From a virus: a stretch of 64,000 nt of DNA. Shown in pieces: positions 1-8,757 of the stretch. Each line of letters opens with the position of its first letter. Within the stretch, counting starts at the first letter, position 1. Location: positions 1-64,000 of IMG/VR virus record IMGVR_UViG_3300043568_002887, one strand, 5' to 3'. The position numbers and the translations under genes are program-made. The notes below the pieces were generated by a model. That model ran no database searches. It worked only from the letters and a program-made list of their open reading frames with translations, and was not told the origin of the DNA.

Positions 1-1
1 G

Positions 2-853
2 TATCAAAATCATTTTCAATATGTTCAACCTAAGCGACTCTATGACATGATCCTAACTGAATCGATAGTTGAGCGTGGGGATTCAATTGAACTAAACTTT
101 CCAAATTCTGATTTTTTTGCAACTGACTTTTCTCAGCTATCTAGTGGTAAGCTTAATGTAAACTATATTTCAGGTAAGGATTATACCCGAAAAAAGAAGG
201 AGGCCGTCGAGACCTTAAATATTATTATTGAGCACCTATATACTACTCTTACTGAAAATTACACCTATTCAAATCAGGAAAAACTTAGGATTTCAAGTAT
301 GGTTAAAGATTTTAGAAAAGCTATTGATTCTACCCGATCAGTATTGGGATTTAAGTCCGCTTTTCCAGAAATTGACCTGTATATTGACCTAAATCAAATG
401 CCTCACCTAGTGGAATCAGTATATCCACAAATTAGAGAAAAGATATTTAGATTAATTATCGGTGGCGGAATAACTGAGGCTACTATTAATTATGATACTA
501 AGAGAGCTAGACTTCAAATAAAGAATGCTAAAATTACTAGAAGTATTCTCCTGGAAGGAATTGAATTCTTTAATTGTGAGATAGAGGGAGACGTTAATAA
601 TTGTCTATTTGACAATTGTATTATCAAAAATTCTAAACTTGAAAATTGTTCGATTTTTTCAAATAACTCTGTTAAATTTTCTAAATTGTTAGATTGTGAT
701 TATCTTGGTGAGTCAAATCAAATTACTTCTAGTTTCCTAGATAATCCAGCTGCAAAAACAATTAATGCTGACCTGACTGAGTGTCTAGTAAATAGAGGAA
801 AGTTTACACTAAATTCAGAGATTGATAAGTCGACTAAGGTCATAAACCCATAA
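2..853 (+). CDS. Hypothetical protein with C-terminal Asn/Cys-rich repeats, 5' end outside window
   Basis: The reading frame is open from base 2, so the protein probably starts before the window; the first internal ATG is at 47 and would give 268 residues. The N-terminal two thirds are mixed and probably helical. Around residues 165-235 (counted from ATG 47) short segments such as FFNCEI, NCLFDNC and NSKLENC recur about every five residues, like a small pentapeptide or beta-helical stack. I do not recognise the family. It precedes late structural genes on the same strand, so a virion or assembly role is possible, but that is positional inference only. Confidence 0.6.
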   Translation, partial: YQNHFQYVQPKRLYDMILTESIVERGDSIELNFPNSDFFATDFSQLSSGKLNVNYISGKDYTRKKKEAVETLNIIIEHLYTTLTENYTYSNQEKLRISSMVKDFRKAIDSTRSVLGFKSAFPEIDLYIDLNQMPHLVESVYPQIREKIFRLIIGGGITEATINYDTKRARLQIKNAKITRSILLEGIEFFNCEIEGDVNNCLFDNCIIKNSKLENCSIFSNNSVKFSKLLDCDYLGESNQITSSFLDNPAAKTINADLTECLVNRGKFTLNSEIDKSTKVINP

Positions 854-881
854 CTCATAAGATACTTAAAGATTAGTCTTC

Positions 882-905
882 TTATTTATCCAAACAGATA
901 AATAA
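882..905. repeat. Perfect 9-bp inverted repeat containing a late-promoter motif
   Basis: TTATTTATC at 882-890 and GATAAATAA at 897-905 are exact reverse complements separated by CAAACA. The same element could form an RNA hairpin ending the upstream gene or present the promoter motif on both strands. It lacks a following T-run, so a classical terminator is unlikely. Confidence 0.6.
897..905 (+). promoter_or_regulatory. Candidate late promoter (GATAAATAA)
   Basis: GATAAATAA ends 21 nt before the ATG at 927. The motif and spacing match eight other sites in this window and resemble the T4 late promoter TATAAATA read by gp55. It would drive the adhesin operon 927-7948. Confidence 0.6.
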
Positions 906-926
906 CAAAAATAAACTAATGATAGG

Positions 927-1820
927 ATGGCTGTCTATAAAAACATAGAGTCAATCCGTCGCTTGACTAATGCAAGTTTGACTTCACTCATTGATGTGAC
1001 TAACTTAAATTTTAAAAGCCTAGCGGATGCAAATTTAGAGTTCTTAAATAATATTAGCTACGATGAAGTGACTAATTCTATTTCTCTCTATTCAGGTACT
1101 TTTGAGCTCTCTGAAATCACAAATCAACTTACAATTTCACAGAGCGGTATACCTACATTTACTATTGCATCTTCTGGTAATGCTATAGGTAAGGCACTAT
1201 TAGTTGAGGTCGCAGAGACTCAACGCCAACGATTTACAGACTTTCCAGCATATCCAACTCCAGGTGTTCCAGGAGAAATTGTCTATACTGGAGTTGCGGG
1301 ATTAGATCCAGTATTTGGAGAGGACCTAATTGGATATTTTCAAGATAGAGGATGGGTGAGTCTAACTGGTGGATTTGGATCGTCTGGTGGAGATGGTGGA
1401 CATAAGAAAATAATTAGCGTTGGAGAAGTTTTATCAATCCCAGCAGACTATCAATATTGGATTTATGGAAACTTTACGGTTGAAGGAATAGTTAATAATT
1501 ATGGAGAATTAGTCATTGCAAACGGTACGCTAAATATTCTTCCAGGAGGACAGGTAAATAGCCTTGGTGCTGGACTAATTAAAATAGTTAACTTAGCTAC
1601 TGGTACAAGTGTGCAAGTAGTAATTCAAAACTTTACAGCTTTATCTGGAGTCCCATTAACCCTTACTCATGGATTGAATACGTCAGATTTTGTATATAGT
1701 GTTAGAGAAGGTAATACACTAGTTGAAGTAGACATTTTAATTATTGATAACAATTCGGTAAGTCTTACCTCTACTGGTGCAATCACAAGTGGTACAATTG
1801 TAATTCAAGCAAAAATATAA
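927..1820 (+). CDS. Putative fibre or adhesin-associated structural protein
   Basis: The 297-residue protein has a polar N-terminal part, a Pro/Gly segment near residues 108-116, and a Gly-rich linker around 146-157. A C-terminal half follows that is rich in short beta strands and Thr/Val/Asn, as in phage fibre or tip proteins. No catalytic motif is visible. It sits 21 nt behind a candidate late promoter and is followed after 7 nt by the first repeat adhesin, so it is likely a late structural gene of the same fibre complex. The exact role is unknown. Confidence 0.6.
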   Translation: MAVYKNIESIRRLTNASLTSLIDVTNLNFKSLADANLEFLNNISYDEVTNSISLYSGTFELSEITNQLTISQSGIPTFTIASSGNAIGKALLVEVAETQRQRFTDFPAYPTPGVPGEIVYTGVAGLDPVFGEDLIGYFQDRGWVSLTGGFGSSGGDGGHKKIISVGEVLSIPADYQYWIYGNFTVEGIVNNYGELVIANGTLNILPGGQVNSLGAGLIKIVNLATGTSVQVVIQNFTALSGVPLTLTHGLNTSDFVYSVREGNTLVEVDILIIDNNSVSLTSTGAITSGTIVIQAKI

Positions 1821-1827
1821 TAAGAGA

Positions 1828-4800
1828 ATGAAAAAAAATAATAGTATTGCTCAACAGAAAACTGTGAGTTTTATACCAGACCAACCCGAATTAGGATATA
1901 GTAAAATATATGCAAAGGACGATAACAATTGGTATTATTTAGATGATACTGGTATTGAACGCTCATTTGTCACAAGTGAAGATATTAATCAACCGCCAGC
2001 AGTAGTAACATTTGCGCAAGCGGCAACTGGTGCTGGACTTCTATACACTCCAGTTTACAATAACGGCCCACTTAATGATGGAGTCGGAGCTACCTTAACT
2101 GCTACATCGCCTGGCATAGTAAGTGATGGGACCTCTTCAGGAAAAATAGATTTTACCTATACTCCAGTTAATGGCGGTATAATATTAGTATGGTATGAAA
2201 ATGCATCAACTAACCCAGCACTCAACCGACAATTCACTCATGGACTCTATGAGATTACCGATACTGGTAGCCCATCTACAAATTATGTGTTAACTCGACT
2301 TGCAGAATTTGACGAATCTGCTGAGCTTTTTCCGTTACAAGTAAATATAACTGACGGAACAAATTATCTAGGTAAATATTTTATACAGAAGACACCTAGT
2401 CCAATACTAGGTACAGATAAATTAATATTTGTAATATCTTCAAATCAAAATGCAACGCCTCCGATTGCATTTGTTGATACTGCAACAACTACTGCCCTAC
2501 CTGCATGTACATATGCTCCAGGAACAGCCCTGACTTCTTTACCTGGAAGCGGAGCAACGCTAACGGCTAATTTGCCAGGAGCACTAGGCGTAATTGGTGG
2601 ATTAACCGCGGATACTAGTACAAGCAGTATTACTGGATTTACTAGAGTATTAGTAAAGGATCAGGCTGGACCTCTTGCATATCAAAATGGTGATTATCAG
2701 GTTATTAATAAAGGATCAGTCACTCAAAAGTGGGTATTACGCAGAATTCAAAATTGGGCCGGTGGATTTAGTAGGTACACTAGATTTTTCCTAGTATCAA
2801 ATACAGGATCAACTCAAGCAGGTAAACTATACTTTACTACTCCGACGAGTCCAGCGTTAACAAATGCGACTATTGGGACTGCTCCAATTAATATCGTAGA
2901 ATATGGCGGATCCGGCGGAGGTGGCGGAGTCATTGCGGTCGGATCAGCTAGTGGATCGACTGTAAGAATCGGTAATAGTAATAGTGCAGCGTGTTTGTAT
3001 TCAACAGTTAGTGGAGGTCAGTGTAACACTGCACAAGGATGCCATGCTACTATTTCTGGAGGAAGTGGCAACACTGCAAATGGATCTGGATCAATCAATG
3101 GAGGTTTTAGTAACCTTGCATATGGCGGTGGATCAATCGGTGGAGGTACTAACAACTCAGCAAGTGCAGTATATGCAACAATTGGCGGCGGTCAATTTAA
3201 TACAATATGCGCGGGATCATCATGTGCAACAATTGGCGGAGGTAGAAGAAATATAGTCAATTCTGTAGACTCAGCTATTAGCGGCGGTGGCTGTAATACA
3301 ATAGATTCAGGTGGTTCGGCAGCAACTATTAGTGGAGGATACTTAAATCAAATAAATGTAAGTTCGACTTATGCAACTATTAGCGGAGGATGGTGTAATA
3401 ATATTTGTAACTTAGCATTATATTCAGTAATCGGCGGAGGATATCAAAACAAAGTGTGTAGTTCTAGATCCGGTTCAACTATTGGCGGAGGATACTTAAA
3501 TCAAATTGATGGTACTAATGCAACAATCGGTGGCGGAACTACAAATTACGCAGCGTGTAATGAATCAACAGTCGGTGGAGGTATACTTAATGGTACTGGT
3601 GGTATCGCGGCAACTGTCGGCGGAGGTCGGAGTAATACTGCAAATGGAACGTGCTCTACAATTGGTGGAGGATATGGTAACTTTGCAATCGGAAAATGTG
3701 CTACAGTTAGTGGAGGATACAGAAATATTGCAAGTGGCGCAAGCTCAATAATAGCTGGAGGATGGTGTAATTGTACGTGTACTTTAAGTTCATGCGCAAC
3801 TATTGGTGGAGGTCTATGTAATACGGCAAGTGGATGCTATTCAATTATTGGTGGAGGAGCTAGTAATCGTGCATCTGGACTAAGTTCAACAGTCAGTGGA
3901 GGTTGTAATAATACTGCATCATATTATTGTGTAACAATCGGCGGAGGTTGTAATAATACTGCATCAGGACTCATTTCAACAATTAGCGGCGGTAAATCAA
4001 ATACTGCATCAGCTATATATGCAACAGTCGGTGGTGGACTTAGTAATATTGCTAGTAATACTTATGCAACTATTGGTGGAGGTCGTAATAATACTGCATG
4101 TTTTAGTTATTCAACGGTTAGTGGAGGTCGTACAAATACTGCAAGTGGAAATTATTCAAATGTAGGCGGAGGATATTTTAATATTGCAAGTGGAAGCTAC
4201 TCTACTGTTTTAGGTGGAGGTGGAAATTGCGCAGCACTATCAAATATTACAAGCGGTGATCGTTCAGCAATACTCGGAGGTTCTGGAAATAATATGACAT
4301 GTAATTATTCAGGAGCATTTGGTTGTAATATTACCTCAGTCGCAGCATGTACCTTCCACGTAAATAATCTTTCAGTTTATAATACACCAGCAGCAGACGA
4401 AACAAATACTGCAGTACTAGTTAGAGAAGTATCAACTGGTCTTATTAAGACTAGAACACTTCCAGCAGCTGCAACATACGGACTATATACTCAAACAAAT
4501 ACAAGTACACCAATCACAGCAACGGATTCTGAACTATCACTATTAGATGGTGGTTTAGGCACTCTTACAATTCCTGCAAATGGATTTAAAGTAGGAGATA
4601 GCTTTACTGGTGTATTGATAGGCCACTTATCTTGTGTAGGTACAGCTACTTTGCAAATTAGAGTTAAAACTGCGTCAGGAATATTACTAGCAGATACAGG
4701 AGCAATGGCAATGAGTCTTACTGCAAATAAGCATTGGAAATTAAATGTTGATTTTACTGTAAGACAATTAGGAGCAGCTACTGTAGCTTCTATAGCATCA

Positions 4801-4986
4801 GGAGGATTGTTTGCATATACTAAGAATTCAGGCCTTAACTTTGAAGGAGTAAATTTTAGTTTAGTAGAAAACACAACTTTTGATACTACTATATTAAATA
4901 CACTTGTTATCACTGCTCAGTGGAATACTAATAACGCAGGAAATTCAATTTATTCAGAAATATTCACATTAAGTAAGACTTATTAA
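1828..4986 (+). CDS. Large Gly-rich repeat adhesin or tail fibre (YadA-head-like)
   Basis: The 1052-residue protein has three parts. Residues 1 to about 370 contain two related modules (FVTSEDINQPP... and FVDTATTTALP...) with beta-rich content of fibre type. Residues about 390-840 are tandem 15-residue units of the pattern ATISGGxxNTASGxY, as in the beta-roll head of trimeric adhesins. Residues about 845-1052 form a non-repetitive C-terminal domain that may be the receptor tip. Many units carry Cys where others have Asn, Tyr or Arg (GGxCN). It belongs to a tandem family with the next two genes but has its own C-terminus. Probable role: host-receptor binding in the distal tail; trimer formation is inferred from the repeat class. 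Confidence 0.75.
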   Translation: MKKNNSIAQQKTVSFIPDQPELGYSKIYAKDDNNWYYLDDTGIERSFVTSEDINQPPAVVTFAQAATGAGLLYTPVYNNGPLNDGVGATLTATSPGIVSDGTSSGKIDFTYTPVNGGIILVWYENASTNPALNRQFTHGLYEITDTGSPSTNYVLTRLAEFDESAELFPLQVNITDGTNYLGKYFIQKTPSPILGTDKLIFVISSNQNATPPIAFVDTATTTALPACTYAPGTALTSLPGSGATLTANLPGALGVIGGLTADTSTSSITGFTRVLVKDQAGPLAYQNGDYQVINKGSVTQKWVLRRIQNWAGGFSRYTRFFLVSNTGSTQAGKLYFTTPTSPALTNATIGTAPINIVEYGGSGGGGGVIAVGSASGSTVRIGNSNSAACLYSTVSGGQCNTAQGCHATISGGSGNTANGSGSINGGFSNLAYGGGSIGGGTNNSASAVYATIGGGQFNTICAGSSCATIGGGRRNIVNSVDSAISGGGCNTIDSGGSAATISGGYLNQINVSSTYATISGGWCNNICNLALYSVIGGGYQNKVCSSRSGSTIGGGYLNQIDGTNATIGGGTTNYAACNESTVGGGILNGTGGIAATVGGGRSNTANGTCSTIGGGYGNFAIGKCATVSGGYRNIASGASSIIAGGWCNCTCTLSSCATIGGGLCNTASGCYSIIGGGASNRASGLSSTVSGGCNNTASYYCVTIGGGCNNTASGLISTISGGKSNTASAIYATVGGGLSNIASNTYATIGGGRNNTACFSYSTVSGGRTNTASGNYSNVGGGYFNIASGSYSTVLGGGGNCAALSNITSGDRSAILGGSGNNMTCNYSGAFGCNITSVAACTFHVNNLSVYNTPAADETNTAVLVREVSTGLIKTRTLPAAATYGLYTQTNTSTPITATDSELSLLDGGLGTLTIPANGFKVGDSFTGVLIGHLSCVGTATLQIRVKTASGILLADTGAMAMSLTANKHWKLNVDFTVRQLGAATVASIASGGLFAYTKNSGLNFEGVNFSLVENTTFDTTILNTLVITAQWNTNNAGNSIYSEIFTLSKTY
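2998..4340 (+). repeat. 45-bp tandem repeats encoding 15-residue GGxxNTASG units
   Basis: The sequence keeps a 45-bp period, with GG(A/T)GG, AA(T/C)A(C/A)TGCA and AGTGGA blocks at fixed phase. Units are diverged rather than identical, so they are old or under diversifying change. Confidence 0.8.
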
Positions 4987-4999
4987 AAAATAGATAATT

Positions 5000-6229
5000 A
5001 TGTATAAATCAGGTATAGAAATACCAAAAGTATCTTTCTCAACTATCACATATGCTAACATTCCATTAGGCAGTTACCTATTTGGATTTGACCTAGATAA
5101 TGCAGGTGCTTTATCTAAAATAGATAGTACTGGAACTGTTACAGTAATTGAAGGCGGAGGTGGCGGAGGTGGCATTATTGATGTTGGTGGCGCAAGCTGC
5201 TCTACTATAAGAATCGATAATGGCAATACTGCAAGTGCAAGTTGTTCTACTGTATTTGGATATAATAATACTGCTTCTACGTATAGCCAATATGCAACTA
5301 TTGGTGGAGGCTGTGGAAACACTGCAGGATATACAGCAACAGTCAGTGGAGGTAGAGGAAATAGTGCAAGTGGAAGTGGAGGGACTATCGCAGGTGGATG
5401 TAATAATGCTGTGTGTACTTCGTATCCTACTATTGGTGGAGGATATGGAAATACTGTAAGTTGTATATATTCAACAATTGGTGGAGGCTGTAATAACATA
5501 GTAAGTGGATATGCTTCAACTATTAGTGGAGGTACCTGTAATTTCCTAAATTCTCAATATTCTAGTATTGGCGGAGGTCTATGTAATCATAATGCACCAA
5601 ATTCAAATTATTCAACTATTAGTGGTGGAAATGGTAATTGTGTAGCTGGAGGAAGCTCAACAGTCGGTGGTGGATTTTGTAATACTGCAAATAACTCGTA
5701 TTCAACAGTCGGTGGTGGATTTTGTAATACTGCAAATGGATATGGATCAATTATTGGCGGAGGAAATCGAAATAGTGCAAGTGGATACTGCTCAACCGTA
5801 GGCGGAGGATTCTGTAATTTAGCAAGTAGTCTTAATTCAACGATTAGCGGAGGATGTTGTAATAGTATTATAGCAACTGCCCAATATTCAACTATTAGTG
5901 GTGGATATTGTAATAGTTCAACTGATGGCGGAACAGCGTCAGCTGTTGGCGGAGGAATATGTAATCGAGCTGGGCAATATGCAGTAGTTGGTGGAGGCTG
6001 TAATAACATAGCTAGTGGACCATACTCATCTATTCTTGGAGGTAGTGGAAATACCATGACTGGTTCCTATTCAGGAGCATTTGGTTGTAATATTACCTCA
6101 GGTGCTGGATGTACATTTCATACAAATAAGTTATTTGCAGACAGCTTACCAGATACTTCTGCTGGACTATCTGCTGGAATGATTTATCGATGTTCAGCTG
6201 AAGGTAATAGATTGTACGTAGCTGTATAA
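5000..6229 (+). CDS. Gly/Cys-rich repeat adhesin, second paralogue
   Basis: This 409-residue protein starts with a short domain (MYKSGIEIPKVSF, then SYLFGFDLDNAGALSK) that is clearly shared with the following gene. A Gly run at about residues 52-58 leads into roughly twenty 15-residue units from about residue 80 to 370. It ends with a short C-terminus (TSAGLSAGMIYR) also related to that gene. Cys is very frequent at the GGxCN position. It lacks the large C-terminal domain of the first adhesin. It likely forms a fibre or tip subunit; alternative fibres used for different receptors are a possibility. Confidence 0.72.
   Translation: MYKSGIEIPKVSFSTITYANIPLGSYLFGFDLDNAGALSKIDSTGTVTVIEGGGGGGGIIDVGGASCSTIRIDNGNTASASCSTVFGYNNTASTYSQYATIGGGCGNTAGYTATVSGGRGNSASGSGGTIAGGCNNAVCTSYPTIGGGYGNTVSCIYSTIGGGCNNIVSGYASTISGGTCNFLNSQYSSIGGGLCNHNAPNSNYSTISGGNGNCVAGGSSTVGGGFCNTANNSYSTVGGGFCNTANGYGSIIGGGNRNSASGYCSTVGGGFCNLASSLNSTISGGCCNSIIATAQYSTISGGYCNSSTDGGTASAVGGGICNRAGQYAVVGGGCNNIASGPYSSILGGSGNTMTGSYSGAFGCNITSGAGCTFHTNKLFADSLPDTSAGLSAGMIYRCSAEGNRLYVAV
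5240..6110 (+). repeat. 45-bp repeats of the second adhesin, with an identical tandem pair
   Basis: Bases 5657-5692 and 5702-5737 are identical 36-bp stretches exactly 45 bp apart, within the general 45-bp periodic array. Such perfect neighbours suggest recent duplication or gene conversion. Confidence 0.8.
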
Positions 6230-6236
6230 TAAATAA
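6228..6236 (+). promoter_or_regulatory. Candidate late promoter (AATAAATAA)
   Basis: AATAAATAA ends 18 nt before the ATG at 6255, inside the gap between two adhesin genes. It may give the third adhesin its own late transcript. Confidence 0.45.
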
Positions 6237-6254
6237 TAAAAAAATTAAACGTAA

Positions 6255-7454
6255 ATGTACGGATCAGGAATGGAAATGCCTAAAGTTTCTTTTGCAGCAA
6301 TTGACTGTAGTCAAATCGCTGCAGGTAGTTACTTTGTTGGATTTAACTTGGATACATCAGGAGCTCTTTCTAAAATGGACTCAAGTGGGACAGTTACTCT
6401 AATGGAAGGTTCTGGTGTAGTTAATACTGGTTCAGGAACATACTCAACATATAGAATAAGTACAAGTAACACTGCAAGTGGAGACTATTCAACAGTATTT
6501 GGTTACACAAACACAGCTAGCGGATATGGTTCAAATATCCCAGGAGGATATAATAATACTGTAAACTTTGACTTATCTACTGTTTCTGGAGGATATGGAA
6601 ATACTTCAAGTGGATACTATTCAGTAGTTGGTGGAGGAGCATATAACACAGCCCTATCTGACTATTCAACAGTTAGTGGAGGATACAATAACTCAGCTAT
6701 AGATATCTCAACTACTGTTTCTGGAGGATATAGTAATAGTGCAGGCGGAATTGGTTCTACCGTTTCTGGCGGAGTACTTAATACTGCATCTGGTTATCAG
6801 GCAACAATCGGTGGAGGATATAGTAACTCAGCAAGCGGATACTGCCGTGCCACTGTTAGTGGAGGATATAGTAATACTGCAAGTGGATACTATTATGCAA
6901 CTGTTAGTGGAGGATATAATAATACTGCAAGTGGATATTATCCATCAACTGTTGGAGGAGGCCAGAGCAATGTTGCAAGTGGAAGTCACTCAACGATTAG
7001 CGGAGGATCTAGTAATACTGCAAGTGGAAGTCACTCAACGATTAGTGGAGGAGGTTGTAATACTGCAAGTGGTGGACTTTCATTTATTGGAGGAGGATCA
7101 TGCAGTGTAGCTTGTGATAATTATGCAATAGTAGTTGGAGGATATCAAAATACAGCAAGCGGTCAGTATTCAGCAATACTTGGAGGATACTGTAATATCT
7201 CTTTAGGAACAAGATCGATTATTGGAGGAGGATATTGCAATACTGCAAGTGGAAATTATTCTGGAATACTTGGAGGATTTGGAAATAATACAAATTGTTG
7301 TAATTGTGCCTTTATCATAGGCTCAGGAATTACAGCAGACTCTGTATGTACCACATTTGTTAACTGTTTATCAATTAAGAGTATTCCAACTACTTCAGCT
7401 GGACTCTGTGCTGGAATGATATGGAGTGATTCAGGAAAACTATGTATTGTATAA
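6255..7454 (+). CDS. Gly-rich repeat adhesin, third paralogue
   Basis: The 399-residue protein has the same N-terminal domain as the previous gene (MYGSGMEMPKVSF) and the same type of C-terminal end (TSAGLCAGMIWS). Between them are about eighteen units of the form STVSGGYxNTASGYY. It has fewer Cys and more Tyr than its sister. The Asn-Thr-Ala-Ser element recurs in many units and supplies dense Asn/Ser/Thr that could be glycosylated. The nearby glycosyltransferase cassette makes this worth testing, but there is no direct evidence. It is likely a tail-tip or fibre subunit. Confidence 0.72.
   Translation: MYGSGMEMPKVSFAAIDCSQIAAGSYFVGFNLDTSGALSKMDSSGTVTLMEGSGVVNTGSGTYSTYRISTSNTASGDYSTVFGYTNTASGYGSNIPGGYNNTVNFDLSTVSGGYGNTSSGYYSVVGGGAYNTALSDYSTVSGGYNNSAIDISTTVSGGYSNSAGGIGSTVSGGVLNTASGYQATIGGGYSNSASGYCRATVSGGYSNTASGYYYATVSGGYNNTASGYYPSTVGGGQSNVASGSHSTISGGSSNTASGSHSTISGGGCNTASGGLSFIGGGSCSVACDNYAIVVGGYQNTASGQYSAILGGYCNISLGTRSIIGGGYCNTASGNYSGILGGFGNNTNCCNCAFIIGSGITADSVCTTFVNCLSIKSIPTTSAGLCAGMIWSDSGKLCIV
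6437..7335 (+). repeat. 45-bp repeats of the third adhesin, with a near-identical tandem pair
   Basis: Segments starting at 6975 and 7020 repeat GCAAGTGGAAGTCACTCAAC and continue with a single mismatch, 45 bp apart. Other units are more diverged but keep the period. Confidence 0.78.
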
Positions 7455-7471
7455 AAAATAAGGATTAGGAA

Positions 7472-7948
7472 ATGACAGAAATTATAAATTTTGACAGTTT
7501 AAATATTATATCAGTTAGGGTGCCCGCTCGATTAGCCGAAAGAGGACCTGCACCTGGACCTCAAACACCCTATTTAGGTAGACTTAAGTATGTTATTGCA
7601 GGGGATGTAACATATACAACGTCAGTTGTGATATCTGAAAATGCAGTAGACGTACTTGGTTTCTCAGATGTTTATACAGCTCTTCAGCAATATGTAGCAA
7701 CTATACTTGGACAAGAGAGAGCACCTACCCTTGGATCAATCTATTTTACTCAAACTACAGTAACTGTTAGATTAGGCAATCAAAGAAACGCACTGGCATC
7801 TCCACCAAGTCTTAGACAAACTAATTCTAACTTAGTAAAGGTTCCATTTTCAGAAATTAGTGCAGCTTTTAGTAACTTGATGATTACCTTTGTTAACAAT
7901 ATAGACACTCAAGCTAGAACAGAGGTAAGACCAGATCCTCGTCAATAA
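7472..7948 (+). CDS. Hypothetical protein at end of adhesin operon
   Basis: This 158-residue protein has no motif I recognise. It contains a Pro-rich loop near residues 25-33 and alternating beta-type stretches, with an Arg/Pro-rich end. It directly follows the third adhesin on the same strand and ends in a 7-bp convergent overlap with the sulfotransferase gene. A small virion protein or fibre chaperone is possible; both are guesses from position. Confidence 0.55.
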   Translation: MTEIINFDSLNIISVRVPARLAERGPAPGPQTPYLGRLKYVIAGDVTYTTSVVISENAVDVLGFSDVYTALQQYVATILGQERAPTLGSIYFTQTTVTVRLGNQRNALASPPSLRQTNSNLVKVPFSEISAAFSNLMITFVNNIDTQARTEVRPDPRQ

Positions 7949-8757
7949 TACTTAAACTCGTCATAGAACCACTTGTAATTAGTCTTAATCCAGTTACATG
8001 CGCCTTGACCTAGTATCTCTTTGTAATCTACTTTTAGAGGTTCAAGCTTTTTACGAATTTGGTGATCTCCATACATTCCATACACTGCATCGTCTTCTTG
8101 TGTGATCTGTTCTATATTATCAAAATCATGATCAAAATAAGGTAGACTAAGATACTCGTAAATCTTCTTCATTTCTGGTATAGGATTCTTTGCCAAGTCT
8201 TCATATTTAATAAAGAGCATCTTTTTATCGACGCCTTCCTTAAATACTTGTTGTAGTCGCTCAATAGCTAATCCTACTGGTTGACCTGCAGCCCAAATAT
8301 CTATTCTTTTTTCAGTACTAGTACCTGTCATGTTTGCATGATTTACAATTCCTGAATCCAAGTGTTGATTCTTACGAAAGTTTTTCTCCATTGATGCAAA
8401 GATTCCTCTAAGATCCCTAACCATACAGATAATCTTAGGCTCAGGATAGAACGAATTTAGGAAGCCATGGTGTACTCCCCAACCTCTGCTCTTATCTAGG
8501 ACATATGGCTTATCAGTTACGCCATTAAAGAATCCTAATACTCCATCATGACAGAATTGAGTAAAACCAGATCGCATTAGGGATGAGTCCTGTGCTTTGA
8601 ACTCAGGAGAATTAGTGTAATTGTTTCTGGCCGCATATACTAATTCTAGGACACCTGAAGTAGGAGTAACATAGAAGTCCGGATTTTGGCCGATAATATT
8701 TTGTAGGAGAGTCGAACCGGCTCTAGGCAGAGAGGATTGAAAGAATAACTGTTTCAT
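7942..8757 (-). CDS. Sulfotransferase (PAPS-dependent type)
   Basis: Sulfotransferases move a sulfuryl group from PAPS to a hydroxyl or amine, often on a sugar. The 271-residue protein opens with PRAGSTLL at residues 11-18, the 5'-phosphosulfate-binding loop. It also has a CMVRDLRGI segment near 111-119, matching the 3'-phosphate-binding strand and helix of the family. KYEDLAKNP near the C-terminal third is also typical. It is the last gene of a six-gene overlapping minus-strand cassette that includes an APS kinase homologue and two glycosyltransferases; its ATG overlaps the upstream stop by 4 nt. The substrate is unknown; a glycan made or extended by its neighbours is the obvious candidate. 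Confidence 0.82.
   Translation of the reverse strand: MKQLFFQSSLPRAGSTLLQNIIGQNPDFYVTPTSGVLELVYAARNNYTNSPEFKAQDSSLMRSGFTQFCHDGVLGFFNGVTDKPYVLDKSRGWGVHHGFLNSFYPEPKIICMVRDLRGIFASMEKNFRKNQHLDSGIVNHANMTGTSTEKRIDIWAAGQPVGLAIERLQQVFKEGVDKKMLFIKYEDLAKNPIPEMKKIYEYLSLPYFDHDFDNIEQITQEDDAVYGMYGDHQIRKKLEPLKVDYKEILGQGACNWIKTNYKWFYDEFKYY

Noticed and set aside
2984-3751. Plus-strand frames inside the first repeat adhesin with repeated QQxVEV-type peptides
   Set aside because: They follow the 45-bp repeat in a shifted frame; any 45-bp array free of stops gives such shadows.
5074-6057. Minus-strand frames with repeated PPPIVEY-type peptides opposite the second adhesin
   Set aside because: Antisense image of the GGxxN repeats; no start context or promoter and it conflicts with a clear gene.
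2998-7335. CRISPR array
   Set aside because: The 45-bp repeats are in-frame coding repeats with no unique spacers of constant length between identical repeats.
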